From Nocardia tengchongensis (GTDB taxonomy: Bacteria > Actinomycetota > Actinomycetes > Mycobacteriales > Mycobacteriaceae), in assembly GCF_018362975.1 (NCBI RefSeq), contig NZ_CP074371.1:186001-250000 (forward strand): 64,000 bases of DNA, in the 5' to 3' direction. The position numbers and the translations under genes are program-made. Position 1 is the first letter of the stretch; each line of letters starts with the position of its first letter. Positions 19,607 through 28,560 of this stretch are shown in pieces. Below the pieces are notes generated by a model. It was given only the letters and a program-made list of their open reading frames with translations. It did no database searches and was not told the origin of the DNA.

Positions 19607-22069
19607 TCAGTCGGCGGCCAGTAGGTCGCGCTCCCACGGGCTGATCGCGACGTCCGCCTCCTCGATGACGGCTCTGGCTTGTTGGAGGGCGAAGTGCGCT
19701 TCGTCGGCTCGGCCGGTATCCCGGAGGGCGGCTGCCAGTATCAGCAGGGATCGGCCTTCGATGCCGCGTCCGCCCCATTCCGCGGCGATGATCGCTTCCC
19801 GGGCCGCGGTTTCGGCGGCGGCGGGGTCCCCGGCCAGCAGGCAGGCGCGGGCCAGCAGCATCCGGGTCCAGCCTTGGATGGAGCGCGCTCCCGATTGGCC
19901 GGCCAGCTGAACTCCCTTGGCGCACAGGCTCACCGCGTCGGCGCGGCTGCCGCGGCCGGTGTCGAACACCGTACTGCCGAGCAGGGACAGGCAGCCGGCT
20001 TCGAAGTGGAGCATGCCCGCGTTTCGAGCCATGGTGTACGCCCGCTGTGCTGCGGTATAGGCGTCTTCCGCCGCCCCGATCCACAGGAAGCTGTAGCCGG
20101 CGAAGTAGTCGGCGCCGAATCCGACCAGTGGATCCCCGGTCTGTTCGGCGTACCGCAAGCACTCCTCGTATTGGTGCGCGACCTCCGCAGCGGTGCCGTC
20201 CATCCAGCAGATGCTCAGGCGCGCTACCGCCGCCGATCCGGCCAGTCGCGGGCTCGGGGGCGGTCCGTCGGCGGGGAAGGCGCTGATCAGGTGGTCGCGG
20301 CTGACCTGGTACCCCACCAGGGTCATGGCCAATCCGGCGCCGAGCGCGATGTGCAGTCGCTGCTGCGCCCGCGGGTTGCCGGTGCGGATCGCCGCGTTCA
20401 GCACGGTCGTCAATGCGGCGGACAGGTCGGGGGTGTGCGGTCCTTCAGCGGATTCGGTTGCGGCGAGCGCGATATCGGCCATCAGGTCCACGCTGTGGCC
20501 GCCCAGCCGGGCGGCCTGACGGCTGAGGGCGATCAGATTGCGTCGTTCGCCGAAGAACCACACGAAGCCGGTGATCACATCCGGAAACGTGGTTCCCGAC
20601 CACCGTGTGGCTGCCAGCTGTGCGGGCAGTGTGGTTCCGGGGTTGATCACGATGTTGAGGGCTTTCATCGTGGCCAGGTAGTAGTCGAGCAGGTCGACGA
20701 CCACGTCGTCGATGGGGTCGCCGATCCGGCGGAGCGCGAAGAGCCGGACCAGGTCGTGATAGCGGTATCTCCCCGGCGACGTGGTCTCGAGCAGCCCCAG
20801 GTTCACGAGTGTTTCGCAGATCTCCTCGGCGTCGTGGGCAGAGACACCGAGCACCGCGGCCGCGCCGTCGCTGGAAAGGTCGTCGCAGTCCGGTGCGGCG
20901 AGCCGCCCGAAGGCGCGGCGGTGGTCCGGGTCGAGCTGGTCGTAGCTGAGCTGGAACGCGGCTTCGACACTGACCTCTCCGGCGCGCAGCGCGGTCAGCC
21001 GCTGCTGTTCGTCGGCGAGCCGTTCGGCCAGGCTCGCGAGCGTCCAGCCCGGTCGATGCGCCAGCCGCGCGGCCGCGATCCGGATCGCCAAAGGCAGTGC
21101 CCCGCAATGACTGACGATCCGGGTGACCGCGGCGGGTTCGGCGGCCGCCCGCTCCTTACCGACGATCTTGCCGAACAACGTGGCCGCTTCCTCGGGCGTC
21201 ATGCCCCCGAGCGGCACGGGAGTCGCGCCCGCGAGTTCCGGCAGAGCGACCCGGCTGGTGATCAGAACGGCGCAGCCCGCCGACCCCGGCAGCATCGGCT
21301 TGACCTGTGCCGCGTCCGCGGCATTGTCGAGGACGAGCAGCAGCGACTTGCCGTCCAGCACGCTGCGCAGATACGCGGTCCTGGCGGTCAGGGTGGCCGG
21401 TATCGCGCCTTCGCCCACCCCGAGGTCGCGCAGGAAATCCCCGATCACGTCGAACGGTTCGGCCGGATTGTCTCCCGCCCCACGCAGATCGATGTACAGC
21501 TGCCCGTCGGGGTACCGATCCCGGATGTGGTGTGCGACGCGAATGGCGAGGGCGGTCTTGCCGATACCGCCCATCCCGCTGATCACACCGACGGCGACCG
21601 CGTTCGGCGAGGCCGCGATCAGCTGCGCCGACAGCCGCTCGGCGACCTCGTCCCGCCCCGTGAAATCGGCGATGGCGCGCGGCAATTGGTGCGGGACGGC
21701 GGTGGAGGCGGCCGCCGAGGACGCCGCATCCTTCCATAGTGCCCGCCAGTCGGACAGGCTGGTGAGGGCGGCGGGCAGTGGCGTGCCCGCGCGCCGGGCC
21801 ATGTCCATCAGGGTCAGCAGCACCGGGGTCAGCGACTCGAATCGTGCGGGCACACTGCGTCCCACCCGCCAGTCGCTGACCCGCTGAATGGTGGCCTTGC
21901 CAACCTCTCCACGCGCCCGCGCCGCCCGCATTCTGGCGTTGGCGGCGTCCACCACGCTGCGCAGGGTGGGTTGCCCCGCCGCCGCGAACAGAACACTGAA
22001 CCGCGCCGCGAACAGCGCACGCGGCGAGCTGGATTCGACGCTCTCGCCGGCCCCTGCCTGCGAAGTCAT
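19607..22069 (-). CDS. NB-ARC STAND ATPase with TPR-like C terminus
   Basis: An 820-residue protein. Residues 1-110 form a helical N-terminal region (LRSVVDAANARMRAARARG) like those before NB-ARC in many actinobacterial STAND proteins. A P-loop VISGMGGIGKTALAIRVAHH lies near 165-180, Walker B SLLLVLDNAAD near 235, then the GxP motif CGALPLAIRIAAARL and a winged-helix/ARC2 region (FQLSYDQLDPDHRRAFGRLA). The C-terminal third is TPR-like helical repeats. Unlike AfsR it has no N-terminal SARP DNA-binding domain, so a direct transcription role is uncertain. STAND ATPases act as ligand-triggered switches, some in phage defence. Ribosome site GGAG before ATG 22069. Confidence 0.87.
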   Translation of the reverse strand: MTSQAGAGESVESSSPRALFAARFSVLFAAAGQPTLRSVVDAANARMRAARARGEVGKATIQRVSDWRVGRSVPARFESLTPVLLTLMDMARRAGTPLPAALTSLSDWRALWKDAASSAAASTAVPHQLPRAIADFTGRDEVAERLSAQLIAASPNAVAVGVISGMGGIGKTALAIRVAHHIRDRYPDGQLYIDLRGAGDNPAEPFDVIGDFLRDLGVGEGAIPATLTARTAYLRSVLDGKSLLLVLDNAADAAQVKPMLPGSAGCAVLITSRVALPELAGATPVPLGGMTPEEAATLFGKIVGKERAAAEPAAVTRIVSHCGALPLAIRIAAARLAHRPGWTLASLAERLADEQQRLTALRAGEVSVEAAFQLSYDQLDPDHRRAFGRLAAPDCDDLSSDGAAAVLGVSAHDAEEICETLVNLGLLETTSPGRYRYHDLVRLFALRRIGDPIDDVVVDLLDYYLATMKALNIVINPGTTLPAQLAATRWSGTTFPDVITGFVWFFGERRNLIALSRQAARLGGHSVDLMADIALAATESAEGPHTPDLSAALTTVLNAAIRTGNPRAQQRLHIALGAGLAMTLVGYQVSRDHLISAFPADGPPPSPRLAGSAAVARLSICWMDGTAAEVAHQYEECLRYAEQTGDPLVGFGADYFAGYSFLWIGAAEDAYTAAQRAYTMARNAGMLHFEAGCLSLLGSTVFDTGRGSRADAVSLCAKGVQLAGQSGARSIQGWTRMLLARACLLAGDPAAAETAAREAIIAAEWGGRGIEGRSLLILAAALRDTGRADEAHFALQQARAVIEEADVAISPWERDLLAAD

Positions 22070-22163
22070 GGCCTACTCCGATCGTGATCTGGTGTAGGAC
22101 ACAGGATCTCACGACTTTTCCGGACCGGAATGCCACTCGCCTCCGCCGAGGCGGCCGACTGGA

Positions 22164-22481
22164 TCAGAAGCGACCCGATCGGGCTGCGACGTCGGTGAGC
22201 ACCTCGTAGGTGGTGAGCCGGTTGCCGTCGATGGGCGCGTGGTCGGGCCAGTGGTGGGCGGCCCGGAACGCCTCCGACTCGAGGAACTCGGAATATGCTT
22301 GCGCGTCATCGAATTCCAGGACCGACAGGTAGCCGCGGCCGGGCTCCGCGGGTTGCAGCAGGCGGGCGCCCCGGAGCCCGCTGACGCCCGGCAGGGTGCC
22401 GTGCATGCTGGCCGCGAAGTTCCGCTCGAAGACGGTGCGGTTCTCGTCGGTGACGAAGAGTTCATTGATGACGACGAACAT
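22164..22481 (-). CDS. antibiotic biosynthesis monooxygenase (ABM) domain protein
   Basis: A 105-residue dimeric ferredoxin-like-fold protein: MFVVINELFVTDENRTVFERNF, the GLRGARLLQP strand and YLSVLEFDDAQAYSEFLES with FRAAHHW are typical of ABM/YgiN-like and heme-degrading IsdG-like proteins. The substrate is unknown. ATG 22481 has GGGAG upstream. It lies 17 bases downstream of a TetR regulator on the same strand, so it is probably repressed with it through the large operator at 23103-23152. Confidence 0.82.
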   Translation of the reverse strand: MFVVINELFVTDENRTVFERNFAASMHGTLPGVSGLRGARLLQPAEPGRGYLSVLEFDDAQAYSEFLESEAFRAAHHWPDHAPIDGNRLTTYEVLTDVAARSGRF

Positions 22482-22498
22482 GATGACTCCCTGGCGGG

Positions 22499-23086
22499 TC
22501 AGTGTGTTTCGGTTATTTGCAGTGCACGGCACAGGAATTCGAGTGTCCCCCGGGTGACCTGATCGACGGGGTGTCCGGCATCGAGTTGATCGATGGCGCG
22601 TCCGAGCGCGCCGTTGACCAGCTCCGAGGTCAACTCGGGATCCGGGTCGCCCCGTTCGGCGAGCGCCACCTGCAGCGGCGCGGCGAGATCACGATGGTGC
22701 CCCGCCAGCGTTTCTCGCGCAGCAGGATCACCGGGCCGACCCCCACCCAGTACGGCCACCCGATGCGCACCGGCGCCCGCCAACTCGAGTGTCACCCGCA
22801 CATACGCGACAACCTGATCATCAGCGGTATCGCACTGTTCGACCGCGGCCCGCACCCGCTCACCCCATTCGGCGAAGGAATCGGCCACGATCCGGGCCAG
22901 CATCTCGCCACCGGACCGGAAGTACTTGTAGACACCACTTCGCCCCAACCCGGCGACCGCACCCACCGCAGCCGGTGTGACCGCACTCGGCCCACCCTCG
23001 AGCAACAACCTGCGCGCGGCGTCGAGCAGGGCCTGTTCTTGATTGGCCCGATGCTCGGCGACAGTAGGCGCATCGATCCTCGGCAT
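22499..23086 (-). CDS. TetR-family transcriptional regulator
   Basis: A 195-residue regulator. The N-terminal helix-turn-helix spans ALLDAARRLLLEGGPSAVTPAAVGAVAGLGRSGVYKYF; the C-terminal ligand domain contains ADSFAEWGERVRAAVEQ. ATG 23086 has GGAG five bases before the start. The double palindrome just upstream, shared with the divergent deazaflavin-dependent oxidoreductase gene at 23232, is the likely binding site, giving autoregulation and control of both directions. Confidence 0.9.
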   Translation of the reverse strand: MPRIDAPTVAEHRANQEQALLDAARRLLLEGGPSAVTPAAVGAVAGLGRSGVYKYFRSGGEMLARIVADSFAEWGERVRAAVEQCDTADDQVVAYVRVTLELAGAGAHRVAVLGGGRPGDPAARETLAGHHRDLAAPLQVALAERGDPDPELTSELVNGALGRAIDQLDAGHPVDQVTRGTLEFLCRALQITETH

Positions 23087-23102
23087 CGCCACTCCAACCT
23101 TT

Positions 23103-23152
23103 TGGTGACACTGTGTCGCCAACGTAGCACGGTTGGCGACACAGTGTCACCA
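23103..23152. promoter_or_regulatory. double TetR operator, 21-base inverted repeat
   Basis: Arms TGGTGACACTGTGTCGCCAA (plus C) and its exact complement are separated by eight bases (GTAGCACG). Each arm holds its own dyad GACACTGTGTC. It sits between the TetR start and the divergent oxidoreductase gene, a two-site operator controlling both. Confidence 0.85.
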
Positions 23153-23231
23153 AGATGTCCCAGTCGTCCCGGAATAGCACCGCGCCCCGCACCGGTTGCA
23201 GTCCAACAGATTCCGAACAGGACAGGTGGAG

Positions 23232-23645
23232 ATGAACGCATTCAACGAGCAAGTGATCGCAGAGTTCCGCGCCAACAACGGCCAGGTCGGCGGCCCCTTC
23301 GAAGGCCGCACCAACATGGTTCTGATCACCACCACCGGCGCGAAGTCCGGCCGCCCCACCACCAACCCGCTGGTCTACGTCCCCGACACCGACCGCATCA
23401 TCCTCATCGCCTCCAACGGCGGCGCCGACAAACACCCCGCCTGGTACCACAACCTCCGCGCCAACCCCGAACTCACCGTCGAACTGGGCACCGAAACTTA
23501 CGTCGGCAAAGCCGAATTCCTCACCGACCCCGAAGCTTCCGACCTCTATGCCCGCATGATCGACCTCATGCCCGTCTTCGCCGACTACCGAGCCAAGACC
23601 ACCCGCCAAATCCCGGTAATCGCCATCCACCGCCAACCCGCATAG
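23232..23645 (+). CDS. deazaflavin (F420)-dependent nitroreductase family protein
   Basis: A 137-residue protein of the Ddn/FDOR family. NMVLITTTGAKSGRPTTNPLVYV is the F420-binding signature, followed by LIASNGGADKHPAWYHNLRANPELTVELG. Family members use F420H2 to reduce diverse substrates, including quinones. ATG 23232 has AGGTGGAG upstream. Expressed divergently from the TetR gene and probably its main target. Confidence 0.9.
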   Translation: MNAFNEQVIAEFRANNGQVGGPFEGRTNMVLITTTGAKSGRPTTNPLVYVPDTDRIILIASNGGADKHPAWYHNLRANPELTVELGTETYVGKAEFLTDPEASDLYARMIDLMPVFADYRAKTTRQIPVIAIHRQPA

Positions 23646-23648
23646 GCC

Positions 23649-23858
23649 TCAGCCGTTCGGATGATCGAACGCGCCGCCGCTCACACCGCCGGTGAACACA
23701 TCCCAATCCCGCGGCGTGAAAACCAGCACCGGCCCGTTCGCATCCTTCGAATCACGGACGCCGACCATCCCGTCGAGGAACGCCACTTCGACACACTCCT
23801 GGCCGGCCTGGCTGTAGCTGCTCTTGAACCAGTTGGCCTTGGCGACTTCATCTTTCAC
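23649..23858 (-). CDS. DUF397 domain protein
   Basis: A 69-residue DUF397 protein: WFKSSYSQAGQECVEVAFLDGMVGVRDSK and the VLVFTPRDWDVF C terminus are diagnostic. The GTG start at 23858 lies inside the end of the upstream XRE gene (11-base overlap), so the pair is translationally coupled. XRE-DUF5753 plus DUF397 pairs are widespread in actinobacteria (WhiJ/BldB-associated type) and affect development in Streptomyces; the exact role is open. Confidence 0.88.
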   Translation of the reverse strand: MKDEVAKANWFKSSYSQAGQECVEVAFLDGMVGVRDSKDANGPVLVFTPRDWDVFTGGVSGGAFDHPNG

Positions 23859-24744
23859 GACTCTCGTACTCCTTTGCCATCCGAACAAGAAGGCCGACGG
23901 TATCGATCTCCGTGAGGCTAGCGTCTCGCATCAGCCGGTATGACCGAGCATGGAACTCGATATCGTCATCCTTTTCCAGATACATGCCGCCAACCGCGCC
24001 CTCCAGGTAGACGACCGGCGGCTCCTCGGGTTCACCTGTCGAGTCTTCACCGAAGTGCAAGAGCACGAACGCGGGCATCGAGCTGCCTCCGGGGAAGCCC
24101 GCCTCGAAAGGCAGCACGCGCAATCGGATATTCGGATGCAGTGCGGGCAGTTCGATCAGCCGCCGGAGTTGCTTCGCCATCGTGAGCGGTCCACCGACCA
24201 CGCGCCGCAGGGCCGCCTCACCGATCACGACGTCCAAGGTCACCGGCTCGAGCTTGCGCAGAGCGATGTTCTGCCGATGCGCCTTGATCTGTCCGCGCCG
24301 ATCCCATTCCTCGGCCGAGGCATCAGGCCAGACCTGTTGCAGCAGGACGCGATCGTAGTCAACGGTCTGAAGCAGTCCGGGGATCAGCTCGGGTTGATAC
24401 GAGATGACCTTCCGCGCGAAAGCCTCGAGACTCACGTACACATCGAAGTCCTTGGGGATCAGATCACCGAACTTGTACCACCAGTTCGTGTCCGTAGCGG
24501 CCTGTTTCGCCAGCCCGACCATCCCGTCCTTGATCTCTGACGGCACTCCGTAGAGCTCACACGCCTTCTCGACGAAGTACGTCTTTATGCGGCTGTTTCC
24601 GCCTTTTTCGGCGCGTTGCAGGGTGGTCGCCCCCACCTCGAGCCGCCTGGCCGCATCTTCGAGACTCATCGAAGAGCGCTGACGCCAGTCCCGCAGATGT
24701 CTGCCCAGTTGGCGGAGCGGCAGAGTCAAGCCCGCGTGTGGCAT
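23848..24744 (-). CDS. XRE-family regulator with DUF5753 (WhiJ-like)
   Basis: A 298-residue protein. An N-terminal helix-turn-helix (LGRHLRDWRQRSSMSLEDAARRLEVGATTLQRAEKG) is followed by the DUF5753 domain with VISYQPELIPGLLQTVDYDRVLL, GEAALRRVVGG and FVLLHFGEDSTGEPEEPPVVYLEG. ATG 24744 with AGGA is preferred; the longer frame to 24804 lacks domain sequence. It is coupled with DUF397, and the CGGAT-rich intergenic region upstream contains a probable operator. Confidence 0.88.
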   Translation of the reverse strand: MPHAGLTLPLRQLGRHLRDWRQRSSMSLEDAARRLEVGATTLQRAEKGGNSRIKTYFVEKACELYGVPSEIKDGMVGLAKQAATDTNWWYKFGDLIPKDFDVYVSLEAFARKVISYQPELIPGLLQTVDYDRVLLQQVWPDASAEEWDRRGQIKAHRQNIALRKLEPVTLDVVIGEAALRRVVGGPLTMAKQLRRLIELPALHPNIRLRVLPFEAGFPGGSSMPAFVLLHFGEDSTGEPEEPPVVYLEGAVGGMYLEKDDDIEFHARSYRLMRDASLTEIDTVGLLVRMAKEYESRER

Positions 24745-24839
24745 GACGGGTCCTTCCGTTTCGGATGGCACTGGTATCCGCTTCGGAAAAAGCATGACAG
24801 CCACCTCGGATGGCGTCCTGGGCTTTCAGAAATTCCTAC

Positions 24840-24852
24840 TCGGATCATCCGA
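24840..24852. promoter_or_regulatory. CGGAT palindrome upstream of XRE gene
   Basis: TCGGATCATCCGA is a perfect odd dyad. Further CGGAT half-sites occur near 24760 and 24807. The 224-base gap between the XRE gene and the divergent small ORFs also has an 8-bp hairpin (CGAGGGTG / CACCCTCG, 24903-24930). Confidence 0.45.
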
Positions 24853-24968
24853 AAAGCCGTGACACGACACGGCTTCAGGCGTGTCCTGGATATGCGTCCG
24901 GTCGAGGGTGCGTCCACTCCGACACCCTCGCCGGGCGCGTCCCACTCGCACCGACCGAGGGGTTTGCG

Positions 24969-25145
24969 ATGAATCTGCTTGATTGCGAGAACGATCCCGG
25001 CCCACTGACCCGTGAACACGCCTGCCTGGCGTGGCGAGTACACCGCTACTGCGACCGGGGAACGTGCCGGGTGCGGCAGCGGGCGCGGCGAGTCCTCGAG
25101 GAGTTCGCCGGCCGCACTTCGAGTCTCGAAACAAGGCCACGATGA
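24969..25145 (+). CDS. small Cys-containing hypothetical protein
   Basis: A 58-residue basic protein, with the LTREHACLAWRVHRYCDRGTC segment carrying three cysteines and many Arg residues. It overlaps the next ORF by ATGA, which strongly suggests real coupled translation. It is divergent from the XRE-DUF397 pair and could belong to the same module. No family recognised. Confidence 0.6.
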   Translation: MNLLDCENDPGPLTREHACLAWRVHRYCDRGTCRVRQRARRVLEEFAGRTSSLETRPR

Positions 25146-25324
25146 CCACCATCGAGCCCGGTTCATGGATCGATGACCACTGCCGCGACGGGCGGATCGT
25201 CCCGGTCACCCGCGAACGAGCCCGGGGCATCCTGATCCTCCACGCCACCTGCGAACCCCCGTGCCCGAGGTCACTCAGCGCCCGCGCCTACCTCGACTCC
25301 GTCCCGAAGCATCGGCGACAGTAG
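25142..25324 (+). CDS. small hypothetical protein, coupled to previous gene
   Basis: A 60-residue ORF starting at ATG 25142 in an ATGA overlap. It contains two close cysteines (HATCEPPCPRS) and a basic C terminus. The Cys and Arg content is similar to that of its partner. Function unknown. Confidence 0.55.
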   Translation: MTTIEPGSWIDDHCRDGRIVPVTRERARGILILHATCEPPCPRSLSARAYLDSVPKHRRQ

Positions 25325-25351
25325 CCACCCAGTCCTCTCGAGAGGCTGCCC

Positions 25352-25624
25352 ATGTATCTCGAAATCTGTTTGTTCACAGCCCTGTTCGCCTGCGCCATAG
25401 CGCTCGCCCTCCGCCCCCACCGGCCGTCGCCTTCCACCGCGCGCCACAGCCGCGACCGCTACTCGGTAGCCGCCATCCGAACCCGCATCGAAACCGAGAA
25501 CGCGGGTCAGTTCACGGTGAAGTTCCAGATGCCGGCGCAGGCGCCTTCGCGAAACTTGCCGTCGAACGCCCAACTACCCGCCGGCGCGTTGATGTTCCAA
25601 TTGCCGTCGGGTGACAGCAGGTAG
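25352..25624 (+). CDS. possible small membrane protein
   Basis: The first 20 residues form a hydrophobic helix (YLEICLFTALFACAIALAL), followed by a basic stretch. From about 25507 the frame overlaps an antisense secreted-protein gene, so the true end may be earlier. Presented at low confidence because the second half could be spurious. Confidence 0.3.
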   Translation: MYLEICLFTALFACAIALALRPHRPSPSTARHSRDRYSVAAIRTRIETENAGQFTVKFQMPAQAPSRNLPSNAQLPAGALMFQLPSGDSR

Positions 25625-25867
25625 TTCCCCGCCTGGTCCACGAGGGTACTGACCGTGGCGTGCGGGGATGTCGTAGCTCCAGCCGGCCTCGTTTCCGATG
25701 GGCGCGGTGATCATCACGACGCGAATGTCGTTGTAGCTGTCGTTCGCAATGGTCAAACACGCACCTCGACCAGACGGGTCGGCAGCGGCATCCGGAGCGG
25801 TTACCGCCAGCGTCGCGGACAAAGCCGCGAACACGAGTACGGCACGAGTGACGACGGTTTTCAGCAT
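25507..25867 (-). CDS. small secreted protein (frame broken)
   Basis: ATG 25867 begins a clear signal peptide (VVTRAVLVFAALSATLAVTAPDAAA, cleaved near AAADP). The mature part reads ACLTIANDSYNDIRVVMITAPIGNEAGWSYDIP. The frame is lost at the GGGG run 25664-25667; removing one base gives TVSTLVDQAGNYLLSPDGNWNINAPAGSW and ends FTVN at 25507. About 119 aa in total. Function unknown. Two Cys residues (one per half) could form a disulfide. Confidence 0.65.
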
Positions 25868-26635
25868 AATGTTCCTCTCGAAAGCCCCCCCCAGAGGAGC
25901 ACTAACTTCGTTGAGTCATAACGTCTTTCGACTCCCACAACGCTATCCGCGTAGCTTTCGAGATCCTGAACGGAAACTTGGAGTCATCCGTCGGCTGTCA
26001 GGGTTGCGATCGCGGATTTCCCGGACTGCCTGCACCTACACACCGAGGCCGCCACCCGCCCCAGCCCCTCGACCCCTGACATTTCGGCACCCACAGGACT
26101 ACTGCCGACAGGCTTCTCAGGTCCCCCGCGCTGACCACCGACAATGCTGAATCGGGTGCGGAGCCGGATCACCGGGCGACCCGCAAACGCACTCTACTGC
26201 AGGTGGGCAGCCGGTTTGGGAGCTTCTCGCCGGGCACCTAGACCAGATCCAGGCCGGGATCAGGTCCTAGCACCAGTCTCGAGTAGCCGATTCCCGAGCG
26301 GCGAGAAGTGGCCGCTCTGACAGTGGTCGGTGGCCAATATTGCAGGATCGCAATAGGTTTGGTCCTCGACGACGAGAAAGGAACCGTATCGAACACGTCA
26401 GATACACCGTGGCGTCCACCGAGCTCATCACTGGGTCCGGCAACAAGCGCAGCCTCTACGCGTGGGATGCGGTGGCTGGCAAGATGAAGCTGGTTTCGAA
26501 GGGCTCGATGTGCTCATGTGCTGCACCCGTCCGGTCGGCACAAAGCCCGAATTTGCCGCATCCCGCACGGTCCGCGGTGGCCTCATCCCATCGGGCCCAT
26601 TGTCTGGCACGTGCGTTTGGAGGGGGTTGGGGGAC
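25868..26635. other. 768-base region without a convincing gene
   Basis: Several short frames exist but none shows a known domain, good start signal or codon pattern. The last 20 bases (26614-26633) hold the strong ribosome site of the serine hydrolase. Base composition is slightly less GC-rich than in neighbouring genes, as expected for accessory DNA. Confidence 0.5.
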
Positions 26636-28167
26636 ATGGCTCGGTACATTCACGTTCGCCGGGGCGGGCGGGCACGAACAGTAGTAGCCGCGTTGGTATC
26701 GACGCTGCTGCTTGTCGGCGGCTGCAGCGCGAAACCGGTTCGGACGTCCGCGTTTCCCGCCGACATGGCGAGCAAGATCGATCAAATCGTGCAAGCCGAC
26801 ATCGACGCCGGCCTGATACCCGCAGCGGCCGTCGCCATCGTCGATCCCGACCGTGGAACCTTCAGCCATGCCTACGGTTTCGCAGACGTCGCCACCGGAC
26901 GGGGGCCTCGGTGAGTGATCACTATCGGGTTGGCAGCATCACCAAGACGTTCACCGCGACCGCGGTGCTCCGCCTGGCCGATGACGGCAAGTTGTCCCTC
27001 GAAGATCGGTTGAGCCGGTACGTCGAGGGCGTTCCGTACGGGGACACCATCACGATCCGCGATCTGCTCGGGATGCGCGGCGGAGTCTACGATTTCGCCG
27101 CCGATCCCGAATTCGCGCCTCAGGTGCGGGTGCCCGCTCCTGATCGCAGCTGGACGACCGACGACACGCTCCGCGTGATCAGGACACACGCGGACAAAGC
27201 ACAGCCGCCGAATACCCGCACCGCGTACTCGAATTCGGAGTACTACCTACTGGGCCTGGTGCTGGAACGTGCCACAGGACGCCCGGTAGGCGAGGTGATC
27301 AACGGGCTCGCGCGAGACTACGGTTTGGATGCGCGCTATCCGAACGACACGACGGTGCCCACACCGGAAAGCCGGGGATATGCCTACGCCGCGGATGTTC
27401 TGACCGACGTCACCACACGAACCTCGCCGGCGGTCTGGGGTGCGGCCGGTGCGATGACTTCCACCGTGACCGATCTCGCCGCCTATGCGCCGGTATTGAC
27501 CCAGGGAAAGTTCCTGCAGCCGGAAACTCTGCGCGAGCGAACAACTTTCACTGCGGGCACCGACGCTGGCACGCCGATGGACTACGGCCTGGGCCTGATG
27601 CGGTCGGGCATGTGGCTGGGGCACACCGGTGCGGTGCTCGGAGACACAGCGGTCACCCTGTACCTGCCCGATCGCAAGATCAGCGTCGCTGTCGTCGCCA
27701 ACCAATACGAACCGTCTTACAAGAATCTGCTGCCGATCAGCGCCTTGTCCATCTGGCAGGACATCGTGGTTCGGCTGTATCCGGAAACGGTTCCTTGGCT
27801 CACCGCCCCACCGTCGACATCGGACCCGAAGGTCCCTTCACCGGCGGAGCTGACCGACCAGCTCCGCAACACCTTGGACCCGACGATTCCTGCCGCCGGC
27901 AAACAGCTACGGGCCTCCGGTGACGACAAAGACCCGGAGTTGACCACCAAGCTCGCACGCGCCTATACGGGTGCAACGGTCACCGTCGACAAGACGACCG
28001 ACCACGGCGACCGAATCATGTATGCCACCGCACGCATAGCCGTCGCTCAGAAGACAGTGCCGATGATCATCGGATTCCAGGCCAGGGACGGCGGCTGGCA
28101 ACTGAGCAATGCGTGGTCGTGCCAGCAACTCGCACTCGCCGGCGAAAACTCACCCGCGTGCTCCTGA
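26636..28167 (+). CDS. secreted serine hydrolase, beta-lactamase/PBP4-like lipoprotein (frame broken)
   Basis: ATG 26636 follows GGAGGGGG. A lipoprotein signal ends at LLLVGGCS (lipobox Cys), so the enzyme is anchored outside. The class C beta-lactamase-like domain shows VGSITKTFTATAVL (SxxK), the TAYSNSEYYLLG YxN motif and WLGHTGAVLG (HTG in place of KTG). The start frame ends in CGGGGGCC (26901-26905); one added G joins GRGASVSDHYRVG. About 510 aa repaired. Family members are D-Ala-D-Ala peptidases, esterases or beta-lactamases; the sequence does not decide which. Confidence 0.85.
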
Positions 28168-28338
28168 CACCGAATCAGCCCGCAAGGCCTGCTCGAACTA
28201 TCTGTCACGTTGGAGAGTCCTCCAGCGCAAGCCGCTCGGCGTTCATCCGACCATCGTCCCCCGCCGGCGAACGCACAGATTCGCTCACCGGCATGGCCGC
28301 GAAAGGTCGCCAGGTGAATCCGCGGCAGTGGCCGGGAA

Positions 28339-28560
28339 TCAGCGGGTGGCGTCAGGAACCCACATGTACCCGGTGATCCCGGTGTTGACGCAGATGACAG
28401 GTTCCCCGGTGTTCACATCCCACGTCGGATGCATCAACTCGCTGTGTGGACACCAGGTGTTCACTACCGGCGTCGCTGTCGCGGACGCCGACCCGGCCGA
28501 TCCGATGAGCGCCGCCGCAATGACTCCGCCGAGGACGGCTGTGCTCGCGAGTGCCTTCAC
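28339..28560 (-). CDS. small secreted protein
   Basis: A 73-residue protein with signal peptide ALASTAVLGGVIAAALIGSAGSASA, leaving a mature part of about 45 residues containing two cysteines (NTWCPHSELMHP, PVICVNTG) likely to form a disulfide. GTG 28560 is preceded by AAGGGAG. No family recognised. Confidence 0.7.
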   Translation of the reverse strand: MKALASTAVLGGVIAAALIGSAGSASATATPVVNTWCPHSELMHPTWDVNTGEPVICVNTGITGYMWVPDATR

